Part shown: one piece after another, positions 1-8,785 of the stretch | How the letters are laid out: each line of letters begins with the position of its first letter | Numbering within the stretch: position 1 is the stretch's first letter | Virus record (IMG/VR): IMGVR_UViG_3300025266_000031 | Location: 1 to 29,581 of that record | Direction: 5' to 3' (one strand) | DNA: 29,581 bases | Source of the DNA: a virus | Made by a program: the position numbers and the translations under genes | Notes under the pieces: generated by a model | Seen by the model: only the letters and a program-made list of their open reading frames with translations | Told to the model about the DNA's origin: nothing | Database searches by the model: none

Positions 1-3000
1 TTTGCTAAACTTTAAAGTAGGTTGTTCTTTAGTTGTTTCTTTAGGTGTAACAATAAAAGTATCAACCTCTCCTTGCACTGGAGTAGTTTTAATTTGTTTA
101 TATTCCCATCCTAGCTCTTTAGAAAACCTATCAACCATAGCCTTGTAAAGTCTAGTTCTGTTGCTTTCAGAACTATTAAACACAACCCCTTTAATGTTGT
201 TTTCTTTTACAAAATCTAAAACCGAATTAGCTACTATGCTAAAAGTTTTTATAGCGCTAGTTTTACCTTCTAAAGATTTACCTGTAATGTCAAGCCCACC
301 TTCATAGTCTTCAAATTCAACGCTTAACAATTCTTTAGTACTTATACCTTTAGCTTCAAGTTGTTTTTTTAGTTCAAACTCAGCTTCAAAGTCGTCTGAT
401 ATATCATTAAGCGGAATAAGTTTTAATCCAAACTGTGTGTCACCTACTTTAAATTCTCCTTCAAAAGTAACATGACCAGTGTCTATGTTTTCGTTTTCTT
501 CAAATGCTATATCTTGTTTAGTGCTTAGACTAAACTTTAAGGTAGGCGCTCTATCTATTTCAGATAATACTTTAGCTCTTTTAGCTGGTTCTATTTTACC
601 TTCAGTAACCTCAGGAGCAGCGTCTTTAACTAACATTTCAGTTACAACATTAACTAAACCAGCTTTTCTTTTTTGATTAAAAAATTCTTTAGCCTGTTCA
701 AGCGTTGTAGGTAGTTTAGAAGACACTTTAGGTCCAGACTGTAAGTTAGTATCTTTTGGTAATATACCTTTGTTAACAGCTTCCCTAGCATCCTTAACGT
801 TTAACCTAGGACCTTGCTCTGCCAATACTTTTACTTTAGCTTCTCTTTCTAGTTTAACTAAGTCCGATGCTGGTAAAGCTTTTAATACTTCTAATATATT
901 TTTATTAAGAAATTGCTCGTCTATAGCTTTCTCTGTACCCATAAGATCAGATACGGCTTTACGTAGCTTACTTTCTCTAGCTTTTTTATTTACAGCTGTT
1001 TTAACTTTCTTACCAGGTAAGTCACTACTTAATATTTCGCCTGAAACTTCTTTAGCTAAATCGTATATTTCATCGCCTTGCTTGATACCAAGAACTCTTC
1101 TAAGCTTAGAAGTAGCTTGTTTGTCAGTAGACACAACGTCAACTGCAATTTCTTCAGCAGCAACACCTTTAGCTTCAGTTACATCATCTGTAAATTCTTC
1201 ACCTAGTATTCTTTTCGACGCCTCTATAGCTCTAGCTGGTAAAAACTTATTTATATAAGCAGCCAATGGAACACCAGACTCAGGTTTATATTCTTTAATT
1301 AAATCTAATATACCACGTTTACCTGTTTCTACTTCGTCAGTAAGTAGCTGTCTGTCAAACCCTGGAGCTTGAGATCTTTTTTCTACTATTTTATTTGTTA
1401 TAGGTTTAAACTGCTCTATAATGTCAAAAGCAGCAGCTTCACCTTGCGCGTCATATAGCTCTTGAACTTTAGTCGATGCTTCTTCAGATCTAGATAAATT
1501 TAATTTACCCGTTTTCTTCTCATCTTCTTCAGTGCCTAACTGAATTCCTTGCGTAGCTTTTGTGGTCCAGCTAGATACAAAATTAAAAACATCATCAGCA
1601 GTATCTAATTGAAAATACATAGACGCATCGCCGTTTATATATTTCATTACACTATTAACGTAAGTTTTTATTTCAAAAACACTATTAAAAGCACTTTTAG
1701 GCAAAACACCCATATTAGTAAAATCAGCTACAGCTTGAATAAGTTCGTCTGCATCTATCTCTCCGTTGGTATCTTTGTAATCATCAATTCTATTTTCAAA
1801 AGCGTCGTATTCTTCTTTTTTTATAGATCCTTGATCTAAAAGATTTTTAACTTTTGTTTTTATTCCTTCTATCATTTTAACAGCATTGCCAGAAACTTTA
1901 CCGTCTTTTATTATTCCAGCTTTTCTAGTTTGTATATGCCCTAACTCATGAAGAGGCGACATGGCTGCTATTCTAGCTCCAATTCTACCTTTTGTTGCTA
2001 TATTTTTAACTATATTTTCTTTAAACACAAGGATATCGTTGCTGCCAGTTGGATTAGCCGCATTATTATCATTGTCATAACCCTCTAAGGCTTTAGTTTG
2101 ATTTTCATCGCTGTAGTTATTATCTTTTAAATAAGCCTCAAATTCAGCTCTATTGTTAAAGACTATTTGATTTATGCCTTTTTGGTTTCTAGTTACGTTT
2201 TTAGAAAACTCATAAAGACCATAAGAATTAGCAGCCTCTACAACATCAGAAGTTTGTCCTTTAAACATATCTAAAACCTCTTGGCGTTTACCATCAAAAA
2301 CTTTTTGTCTGTTTGACAAAAGATTATCGTATTCAGTTTTTAATCTGTCTAATTCGTTTTCAGACCAAGTGCTTACATCTCCACTAGCTCCAATATTAGC
2401 AGCTTCTCTTCGTACGTTTCTTAATTCTCTATTTGTTTCTGTTATAGACTCAAATTCATCAGCAGTTAAATCAGATATTTTTAAAACCTTATTAGTATTA
2501 TCTAAAGCTAATTTTTCTAAAGCTTTCTTTTTTGATTTTTCAAGTAAATTTCTAGCTTTTATAGTTAATCCACCTTTATCTAATTGAGTTTGAATGTTTA
2601 GTAATTCTCCTCTTAGTTTACTTTCTTTTCTAGCTTCTGTTCTGTCTGAAAACTCTTGACTAACTGCATTGTATATGTTAGAACCTATGGCAGGACCACC
2701 TAAAGCAAGTGAAGTAACTGCAGTTGATCTAAAAAAATCAGAATCTATTCCCTCAAAAAAATTTTTATCTTGCTGAAGAACAGCCTCGTCTGATAAATTT
2801 TGACCAAGCGTAGTTAATGTTTCTTCTAACGTGTTTATAGAGATAGAAAGAGGCATACCAACAGCAACTGCACCCACAGATTTAGATATAGTTCTACTTA
2901 ATCCGGCATTAAAAACTTTTCTAAAACTATTATACCCAATAGCTTTAGCATACTTTTGAAAGTTTCCTATAAATCCTAAACTACCTAAAGTTTCAGCTCC

Positions 3001-4992
3001 AGCTGCTATTGCTCCATATGCGACACTATTAAAAGATTTTTGAAACTGCGAAAGATTTAATACGTCTTCTTGTTCCGATATTTCTTTTTTAATTCTTTCA
3101 ATATCGTATGGATTTGTAGCACTTTCTAAAGCTAAATTAAGATTAGCTAATACTTTTGGTGCGGCTCTTTGCTGTATTTCTAGATTAGACATTTCCCCAC
3201 CAGCTTCCATAGTAAAAAAAGCACCAAACATAGCTTTTGCAACCGTCTTTGTTCCTATAAGACCTAACTTTGCAGCTCCCATAGTCGAAACGGTAGTAAG
3301 TATAGAACCAGATTGATCAGCTAAAGTTCTAGACCAATAGCCTTTATCGCCATACCGTAATAAATCAGGTTGGTTTTCTTTTTCTTTAGCTAAAGCTTGA
3401 TTATAGTTTATCGCACCTCCTTTTAAGTTTTTAAGATAATTATGAGTTTCTTTACCCACAAAGTCAGACGCTCCCTCTCTTTGAAACATAGCTTCATCAA
3501 CAAACTGAACTGTATTAGCTATACCTTTAAGAGCACTAGCACCAAGCATTGTACCAGATCCTATAAATGATTGCTCTATAGCTAAAGAGATTCTATTTTC
3601 TAATTTGTAGTTTTTTTGAATTGCTTCGTTACCTATTTTAGTTACTCCAAAATCCTCAAAAGAATTTACAATTGAATTATTTCTTTTGTTTAATTCTTGT
3701 TTTTCTAATTCTAAATCAAAAATAGTGTTTTTAACATAGTTATTTCTTAATTCAACTTTTGAATTTAAATCTACTATTTGGTTGTTTACAATACCAAGCT
3801 CTTCTTGAGTAGTAGGTTTTGCAATTTTAATTTGCTCCTTAAGATTTGTTATTTCAGAATCTAAACTTATTACTTGTTTTTCAAAATTAGGTATTTTTTC
3901 TTCAATAAAAGTTTCTGAATCTTTAGTTACTAATTTAATTTCTTCAAAAACTCTTTTTTCTTGGCTTTCTATAGCCTTTAACGCATCTTTAGTTTGCGAA
4001 TCTCCACGAAATTTATAAGTTCTATCTTGTATAGTTTCTGTTCTAACCAAATCTCTTCCAAATTTAGCCTCAAAATCTAAAGCGTCTTTAGTATAAGCAA
4101 CTTCGTTTTTAGCTATATCAGATCTAAAATCATCATCACCGGGTAAAAAACCAAGCATTTTATTTTGCTCAATTTCACTTAATTCATTATCATTTATAAA
4201 TAGTTGAGCTGCTCGTTGTTTTTCTCGATTAATAGTACTCTTTACGAAGTCCTGAGGAAGATCTTTTATGTCAATATTTTCTTGATCTAAATATTGTTTG
4301 TATTTTTCTTCACCTAGATATTCTTTAATAGGAATAGGTTTGTTGATGTATTCTACTTGACCTGGAAGTATACCTGTTGATTTACTTTTTATAACAGGTA
4401 TTTGATCTAAATTAAAATAATCTTTTAAAATTATCTCTCTTGTGGAATCAACTGTAACTTCTTGTATCGAATCTATAAAACCTTTAGACATAGGATCATT
4501 TACTTTTGAGCCATCATTTGGGTCGTATTGAATTCCTATAGTTTTATTTAATTCTGCTTCTGTTTGGTAATCTTTATTTTGAGTTTGTATGGAAGCTTTG
4601 TAACTTTTAGGAAACGCTTTAACATAGTCTTCAACGTTTTTAAATTTACCCTTACCTTCTCCTACGTATTCTTTTTGTATCTCTTCGTATGAATACTCAT
4701 TTCCTTGTACTGTTACTGTTTTTCTAGTTCCGTTTCTATATTCTTCTTCTATAGGGTCAGCTGGGGTTTTTTTGGATTCCAAAGAACCATTTTCCAATTG
4801 CAATGCCGTATCTTTTGTTACTGCAGGTGCAACCTCCTCCACAGCAACTTCCGGCTTTCCCTCTTCTTGCGGTCCAACTGTTTTTTCTTCTTCAACAAAC
4901 AATTGTGCTGTTGGGTTTTTTGCTAAAAAATCATCTCTGTTGATTAGTCCAACTCGAAATTTCTTACCGTCTATTATATAAATTTCATTCAT
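1..4992 (-). CDS. Giant internal virion (ejection-type) protein with HELGH motif, C terminus outside window
   Basis: One open frame runs from ATG at 4990-4992 to base 1 without a stop, giving at least 1664 residues; the C terminus lies beyond the window. Visible parts: an acidic Pro/Glu-rich N-terminal region, a long coiled coil at about residues 335-430, Gly/Ala-rich hydrophobic stretches near 560-592, 650-675 and 695-720, an HELGH motif (H1015, E1016, H1019) of the HExxH zinc-peptidase type, and near the end (about 1505-1655) a compact alpha/beta domain with an N-S-S-E-S-N-R-T-R-L-Y motif like one seen in other large phage virion proteins. Length, hydrophobic patches and position at the end of the structural operon fit an ejected internal virion protein that may open the peptidoglycan or process proteins at entry. 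The start is 2 bp after the preceding stop. The virion role is inferred; the peptidase activity is suggested by one motif only. Confidence 0.75.
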   Translation of the reverse strand, partial: MNEIYIIDGKKFRVGLINRDDFLAKNPTAQLFVEEEKTVGPQEEGKPEVAVEEVAPAVTKDTALQLENGSLESKKTPADPIEEEYRNGTRKTVTVQGNEYSYEEIQKEYVGEGKGKFKNVEDYVKAFPKSYKASIQTQNKDYQTEAELNKTIGIQYDPNDGSKVNDPMSKGFIDSIQEVTVDSTREIILKDYFNLDQIPVIKSKSTGILPGQVEYINKPIPIKEYLGEEKYKQYLDQENIDIKDLPQDFVKSTINREKQRAAQLFINDNELSEIEQNKMLGFLPGDDDFRSDIAKNEVAYTKDALDFEAKFGRDLVRTETIQDRTYKFRGDSQTKDALKAIESQEKRVFEEIKLVTKDSETFIEEKIPNFEKQVISLDSEITNLKEQIKIAKPTTQEELGIVNNQIVDLNSKVELRNNYVKNTIFDLELEKQELNKRNNSIVNSFEDFGVTKIGNEAIQKNYKLENRISLAIEQSFIGSGTMLGASALKGIANTVQFVDEAMFQREGASDFVGKETHNYLKNLKGGAINYNQALAKEKENQPDLLRYGDKGYWSRTLADQSGSILTTVSTMGAAKLGLIGTKTVAKAMFGAFFTMEAGGEMSNLEIQQRAAPKVLANLNLALESATNPYDIERIKKEISEQEDVLNLSQFQKSFNSVAYGAIAAGAETLGSLGFIGNFQKYAKAIGYNSFRKVFNAGLSRTISKSVGAVAVGMPLSISINTLEETLTTLGQNLSDEAVLQQDKNFFEGIDSDFFRSTAVTSLALGGPAIGSNIYNAVSQEFSDRTEARKESKLRGELLNIQTQLDKGGLTIKARNLLEKSKKKALEKLALDNTNKVLKISDLTADEFESITETNRELRNVRREAANIGASGDVSTWSENELDRLKTEYDNLLSNRQKVFDGKRQEVLDMFKGQTSDVVEAANSYGLYEFSKNVTRNQKGINQIVFNNRAEFEAYLKDNNYSDENQTKALEGYDNDNNAANPTGSNDILVFKENIVKNIATKGRIGARIAAMSPLHELGHIQTRKAGIIKDGKVSGNAVKMIEGIKTKVKNLLDQGSIKKEEYDAFENRIDDYKDTNGEIDADELIQAVADFTNMGVLPKSAFNSVFEIKTYVNSVMKYINGDASMYFQLDTADDVFNFVSSWTTKATQGIQLGTEEDEKKTGKLNLSRSEEASTKVQELYDAQGEAAAFDIIEQFKPITNKIVEKRSQAPGFDRQLLTDEVETGKRGILDLIKEYKPESGVPLAAYINKFLPARAIEASKRILGEEFTDDVTEAKGVAAEEIAVDVVSTDKQATSKLRRVLGIKQGDEIYDLAKEVSGEILSSDLPGKKVKTAVNKKARESKLRKAVSDLMGTEKAIDEQFLNKNILEVLKALPASDLVKLEREAKVKVLAEQGPRLNVKDAREAVNKGILPKDTNLQSGPKVSSKLPTTLEQAKEFFNQKRKAGLVNVVTEMLVKDAAPEVTEGKIEPAKRAKVLSEIDRAPTLKFSLSTKQDIAFEENENIDTGHVTFEGEFKVGDTQFGLKLIPLNDISDDFEAEFELKKQLEAKGISTKELLSVEFEDYEGGLDITGKSLEGKTSAIKTFSIVANSVLDFVKENNIKGVVFNSSESNRTRLYKAMVDRFSKELGWEYKQIKTTPVQGEVDTFIVTPKETTKEQPTLKFSK

Positions 4993-4994
4993 AA

Positions 4995-6158
4995 TTATAC
5001 TGCAAATGTTTCGTCAATAACTTCTTCTTCAACCATTTCAGGTTGTACTTTTTCTTTTACAACTTCCGTAGTTTGTCCTACAGCTACCGTTGGTAGCAAT
5101 GGTTTTAAACTACCAAACATAAGCTCTTGAAACTCAGCTTGCTGCCCAGCGTCTACATTTTTACCATTAGCCGCCACAGCAAACTTAAGATCTTCTTCCA
5201 TGTTAAAGTTATTTCTCCAAACTCTATTAGCTTCTTGATAATCATTCAATAAAGCATTTGCTCTAGCTGAAGATCTAGCTTTAGTGTCATTAACTATCTT
5301 AGCCATATTAGCCGGTATAAACTCTGTTTGTAGTTTACCATCTGAAGATACTTCTATATATTTTTGATCTAGTAATAAATAGGCATCGTTATATTGTAAG
5401 CTATTATCTATAACACCAACTTGCTCTCCGTCTACACTTAAAGTGCTTGGAGCTTGAAGCATTTTTATATTTTCACCTTTTAAATCTAATACAACTCCAG
5501 GATCGTAAGCCAACCAAGTTAATGCTGGTTTTTCTACATATTCGCCATCAAGAATAGATCCAGTATATCTTAATCTTATTTCACCATCATCTCCTACGAC
5601 ATACTCTTCATTAGCATTATCACCAGCTAAACCGCTTCTTATTGCCATTGTTTTACACCAAAGTGGAGTATCTTTACCTACTAACGCCATGCCTCCTGGC
5701 TGTCCAGGGTTTTTAGAACCCTCAATACCAAAATATTCTTGCATAAAAATAGCATCAGTGTCTTTGCCTATTTCTATAATTTTATAAAGTTCTTGTAAAG
5801 ATTTATTTAGCTTTGACAAAGCTACACTAGCATCATTACTTTCTTTTTTTGTTTTAGCTTGAGCGACAGCGGCATCCGCGTAGTATACTCCCCATATAAG
5901 GTCGTTACCTAGATTAGCTAAAGATGGGTTTCGTATACCGCCTTTTTTAATATTTTTTAAAGCCTCTTCTTGATTATCAAATAATCTTGCGGATATATTA
6001 CGCTGAGTAGTAGCAGCTTCTTTTTGAGAAGCAGACATAGAAGCTTTGTTTTTATTTATAGATTTAACGGTATCTAAGCCTAATTCACTTATAGAGCTAG
6101 TCCATATTTTATTAGCTTCTTTATTTACAGATGTAAAGGTATTTTGTTTTGCTTTCAT
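4995..6158 (-). CDS. Probable internal virion protein, 387 aa
   Basis: I do not recognise a named family. The protein is soluble and mixed, with a helical Lys/Gln/Ala-rich first third (residues 1-130), a central part rich in Gly and Asp that contains P-L-W-C-K-T-M, and an acidic tail with many Glu and Val that ends E-T-F-A-V. There is no signal peptide or clear membrane segment. It sits between a glycine-zipper internal-protein candidate and the giant HELGH protein, with 7 and 2 bp gaps, so it is probably made with them and packaged in the same virion compartment. An ejected cargo protein or a tail-base component are the best guesses; both rest on position alone. Confidence 0.6.
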   Translation of the reverse strand: MKAKQNTFTSVNKEANKIWTSSISELGLDTVKSINKNKASMSASQKEAATTQRNISARLFDNQEEALKNIKKGGIRNPSLANLGNDLIWGVYYADAAVAQAKTKKESNDASVALSKLNKSLQELYKIIEIGKDTDAIFMQEYFGIEGSKNPGQPGGMALVGKDTPLWCKTMAIRSGLAGDNANEEYVVGDDGEIRLRYTGSILDGEYVEKPALTWLAYDPGVVLDLKGENIKMLQAPSTLSVDGEQVGVIDNSLQYNDAYLLLDQKYIEVSSDGKLQTEFIPANMAKIVNDTKARSSARANALLNDYQEANRVWRNNFNMEEDLKFAVAANGKNVDAGQQAEFQELMFGSLKPLLPTVAVGQTTEVVKEKVQPEMVEEEVIDETFAV

Positions 6159-6165
6159 ATTTTGA

Positions 6166-6912
6166 TTAACCTTTATTTGTTGCTCCTAATGCTTTTGCAG
6201 TATAAAAAGAACCAGCTAAATTACCTACAGCTGAAGCTCCTCCAGCTATAGCAGCTCCTTTAGCTTCAATAGACGCTCCTTCTTGCATTGCTGCTCCTGT
6301 TATTTGAGACTGCTTTCTATTAAGTTGCTCTTTTTCTCTTTTCTCTTTTTGATTAAACTGAAATAATTCAGCGTCAGCTTCAACGTCTTGTATTCTTTTA
6401 GCTTCGCCCATTAGTCCAGATTGAACTCTCTTGGCTTCGCTTAATTGAATTTGTTGAAGGTTTGCTTCTCCACCTGCTCTTAATTGTTGATTGTTAGCCT
6501 CTTGCTGTTCTATGCTAGCAGCAACACCTTTTTTACTCTCTAAAGCCATTCTAGCTAAAGCCGTAGCTCCACCAGCACTAGCTCCTGTAGCTCTAAGAGT
6601 GTCTAAAGTGTTAGCTAAAGCAATGTCAGCTTCTTCGATTTGCATTTCCGCAGCTGCTGTAGAAACAGCTAAATTAGCATAAGGATTAGAAGCTATGCTG
6701 CTAAGGTCAGAGACCATGCTAGATAAATCTGTTACACCTTCATAAGGATTTATAATATCTTGTCTGTTCTTTTCTAGCTCTTCTAGTTCGCCAGTAAGTC
6801 TGTTTTTGTTTGATCTAGCTCGTCTTTCTGCTTTACCTGCAGAAATAGCACCTATAGTACTACCTGCTACCGATGCTATGCCTCCAATTATTAATGATGT
6901 TACTAATCCCAT
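6166..6912 (-). CDS. Probable internal virion protein with N-terminal glycine zipper, 248 aa
   Basis: Residues 1-26 form a hydrophobic Gly/Ala/Ser segment (G-L-V-T-S-L-I-I-G-G-I-A), followed by a basic RRARSNK stretch and then a long, almost wholly helical Ala/Gln/Glu-rich region (about 40-215) likely to be coiled coil. A second Gly/Ala-rich segment closes the protein (I-A-G-G-A-S-A-V-G). This architecture, a membrane-inserting hairpin plus a helical bundle, is that of ejected internal core proteins of podoviruses. It starts directly after the stop of the GNAT-like gene (TAAATG) and is followed 7 bp later by the 387 aa gene. The function is inferred from architecture and neighbours; no enzymatic motif is visible. 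Confidence 0.62.
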   Translation of the reverse strand: MGLVTSLIIGGIASVAGSTIGAISAGKAERRARSNKNRLTGELEELEKNRQDIINPYEGVTDLSSMVSDLSSIASNPYANLAVSTAAAEMQIEEADIALANTLDTLRATGASAGGATALARMALESKKGVAASIEQQEANNQQLRAGGEANLQQIQLSEAKRVQSGLMGEAKRIQDVEADAELFQFNQKEKREKEQLNRKQSQITGAAMQEGASIEAKGAAIAGGASAVGNLAGSFYTAKALGATNKG

Positions 6913-7326
6913 TTATATTATTTTTTTTGATATTTCATAAGAAGGTTTTTCGTCTATCGTGTAGTTTAAACTCTTATGTGTTTCCATTAAACTTTCATTT
7001 CTACCTATGCTTATAATAGCCTCACAACCGCTTATTTTACCTACGTATTCTAATCCGGATATTAACATTTTAGTAGCTTCTTTTCTGTCACTTTCTCTAT
7101 AACTTGGATCAGAAACCAACCACTCCATCCATCCTATTTTAGAGTTAGTAGTGTAAATGAATCCAGCTATAATTGGTAATCCGTTTTTTTCTACTATAAG
7201 CCCACCTGTTCCATTTTCAGGAAGTAGTGCTTTAGGGGGATGATGCTGCCAATCAGGCCACATTTTCCAAAGACTAACTAAAGTGTCCCAATCAGACTCC
7301 TCTAGTTTTCGTATTTTTAATTCCAT
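6913..7326 (-). CDS. GNAT-like acetyltransferase, 137 aa
   Basis: The pattern matches a small Gcn5-related N-acetyltransferase: an N-terminal strand and acidic helix (I-R-K-L-E-E-S-D-W-D-T-L), a G-G-L-I-V strand, P-I-I-A-G-F-I-Y, a W-L-V-S-D-P strand at about 69-74 and the following helix where acetyl-CoA would bind. The R/Q-x-x-G-x-A pyrophosphate loop is degenerate here (R-E-S-D-R-K-E-A). The family transfers acyl groups from CoA thioesters to amines; the target is not predictable. It is inserted between tail-type and internal virion genes, a place where such genes recur in marine phages, which suggests modification of a virion or host protein. Its A/T leader is identical to that of the gene at 24452-24709. 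Confidence 0.72.
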   Translation of the reverse strand: MELKIRKLEESDWDTLVSLWKMWPDWQHHPPKALLPENGTGGLIVEKNGLPIIAGFIYTTNSKIGWMEWLVSDPSYRESDRKEATKMLISGLEYVGKISGCEAIISIGRNESLMETHKSLNYTIDEKPSYEISKKII

Positions 7327-7341
7327 TTGATTTAATTTAAT
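7324..7341 (-). promoter_or_regulatory. A/T-only translation-initiation leader of the GNAT-like gene
   Basis: Reading on the minus strand, the 15 bases before the ATG plus the ATG form ATTAAATTAAATCAAATG. The identical 18-mer precedes an unrelated gene at 24707-24724. No purine-rich Shine-Dalgarno element is present. Bacteroidota ribosomes usually rely on A-rich upstream context, so this probably acts as the ribosome landing site. Confidence 0.5.
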
Positions 7342-8767
7342 ATGATGACTCTACATATTGTGAAGAGACTGCAAACAATTCTTTCATTCCGCCTACATCA
7401 GTTACAGTATCTGTTGATATTATTACCGTTGAAAAATAACCTTTTATACCTGTCATATCTGCTCCCCAAACAACTTCACCAGCCGCTGCCGGACTGTTGT
7501 TTACAAGATTAGCCATATATTTGTTTTCTTTTCTAGTGAATCCAGCGTGATTAATTGGCGGGGTTAGTCTAGCAGGGTATTCATTACCAAAATTATCATA
7601 AGAACCTTGGTTATAACTATATATTACTTTTGTAGTGTCTTGAGTACCGTTAACAAACGGATCGTTAACAGCGCTTTCAGGCGTTCCAACGCCATGAGTT
7701 CCTGTTATATCTGACTTAAACGAAGTTATTTCCCAACCATTACTACCTTCGTAATTTAACGTCTTAAATACTTTAGACATGCTTACTTTAGGATTAAATA
7801 TAAAAGTAACATTTGAACTATACTGATCTCCATAGAAATTTGCTCTTTTAGCATTGGGTCCGTAATGAACAAATATAGCTCCATCTTTAAGAGTATAGTA
7901 GTTGCTTTTTAAACTAAAAATTTGATCTGGTTTATAACTCATAAAGCTAGGAAATCCATTAACGGTATCATCAAATGAAACTGTAGAATATGTATTTGTC
8001 CAAGGCTGTAAAGATAAAACATATTGCTTAGAGTGCATGTCCCATCCTCCAACGGCTTTACCTATATCTACACTTCTAGGACCATCTAAAGAACTCAGGT
8101 TGTCTCTAAAGTAATCAGACATGCCATAATTAGATATCTCTGTTAAACCGTCTCTAGAAAGTCTTAAAACAGCGTTTCTATCTTTATCTGTAAAGTATTT
8201 TCTAAATCCATAAATAGCAAAGCTTTCTGGGTTTTTACTTATACCATAATTACCACTAACTGGTCGTATTGCTCCAATAACCTCATTAGAAGAAGTTACT
8301 GTTCCGCCGCCTTCAGCAGAATATATAGCATCTTTATCTATAAGAGCTTGACTAACTTTAGCTTCTTGAAAAATTAATAAATTCGTATTTTCAGCATACA
8401 ATCTTTGTATAGATCCATTTGCAGGATTTACACTTTTAACAATATCTTCTCCAATAGAAAAAACATTAGTATCATTGATGCCTGTTCTAGAATTAAATAT
8501 TCCAGAGTATATCATTGAATTTACTCTACGCGAAGCATTTGGATTGTCTTCTACTAAATAAGCTTTAACTCCTAATTCAACAGAAGTATTGTTATAACCT
8601 CCTCTAATTCTAGATTCTTCTATAGCCCAATTCTTATTATCAACCCCAGCAGTTTTAGGGTATGTATTGTCTCCTCTAGAGCCATTCCAAACAGGTGTAA
8701 TGTCATCTGGGCCTACTGTTTTTCTCAGTATAAAACTGTTAAAATATTTTATTTCTATTACTCCCAT
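7337..8767 (-). CDS. Conserved tail-type virion structural protein, 476 aa
   Basis: This resembles a protein recurrent in marine podovirus-like genomes and placed right after the stabilisation-like protein. Recognisable stretches are the E-S-R-I-R-G-G-Y-N-N motif near residue 51, N-S-R-T-G-I-N-D-T-N near 90, K-V-S-Q-A-L-I-D-K-D-A-I-Y, and R-L-S-R-D-G-L-T-E-I-S-N-Y-G-M near 201, with a conserved-looking C terminus E-L-F-A-V-S-S-Q-Y-V-E-S-S-Y. The content is beta-rich, with many Gly, Asn, Ser and Tyr, as in tail-stem or nozzle proteins. No enzymatic motif or membrane segment is seen. It starts 18 bp after the previous stop behind a TGATAATATAAT leader. A structural role is well supported by context; the exact position in the tail is not. 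Confidence 0.72.
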   Translation of the reverse strand: MGVIEIKYFNSFILRKTVGPDDITPVWNGSRGDNTYPKTAGVDNKNWAIEESRIRGGYNNTSVELGVKAYLVEDNPNASRRVNSMIYSGIFNSRTGINDTNVFSIGEDIVKSVNPANGSIQRLYAENTNLLIFQEAKVSQALIDKDAIYSAEGGGTVTSSNEVIGAIRPVSGNYGISKNPESFAIYGFRKYFTDKDRNAVLRLSRDGLTEISNYGMSDYFRDNLSSLDGPRSVDIGKAVGGWDMHSKQYVLSLQPWTNTYSTVSFDDTVNGFPSFMSYKPDQIFSLKSNYYTLKDGAIFVHYGPNAKRANFYGDQYSSNVTFIFNPKVSMSKVFKTLNYEGSNGWEITSFKSDITGTHGVGTPESAVNDPFVNGTQDTTKVIYSYNQGSYDNFGNEYPARLTPPINHAGFTRKENKYMANLVNNSPAAAGEVVWGADMTGIKGYFSTVIISTDTVTDVGGMKELFAVSSQYVESSY

Positions 8768-8785
8768 ATTATATTATCACTGTTA

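Noticed and set aside
770-1258. 162 aa open frame on the plus strand
   Set aside because: It is antisense to the continuous giant minus-strand gene, whose translation gives clear protein features; the plus-strand product is a Ser/Leu-rich shadow of Lys/Glu/Ala codons.
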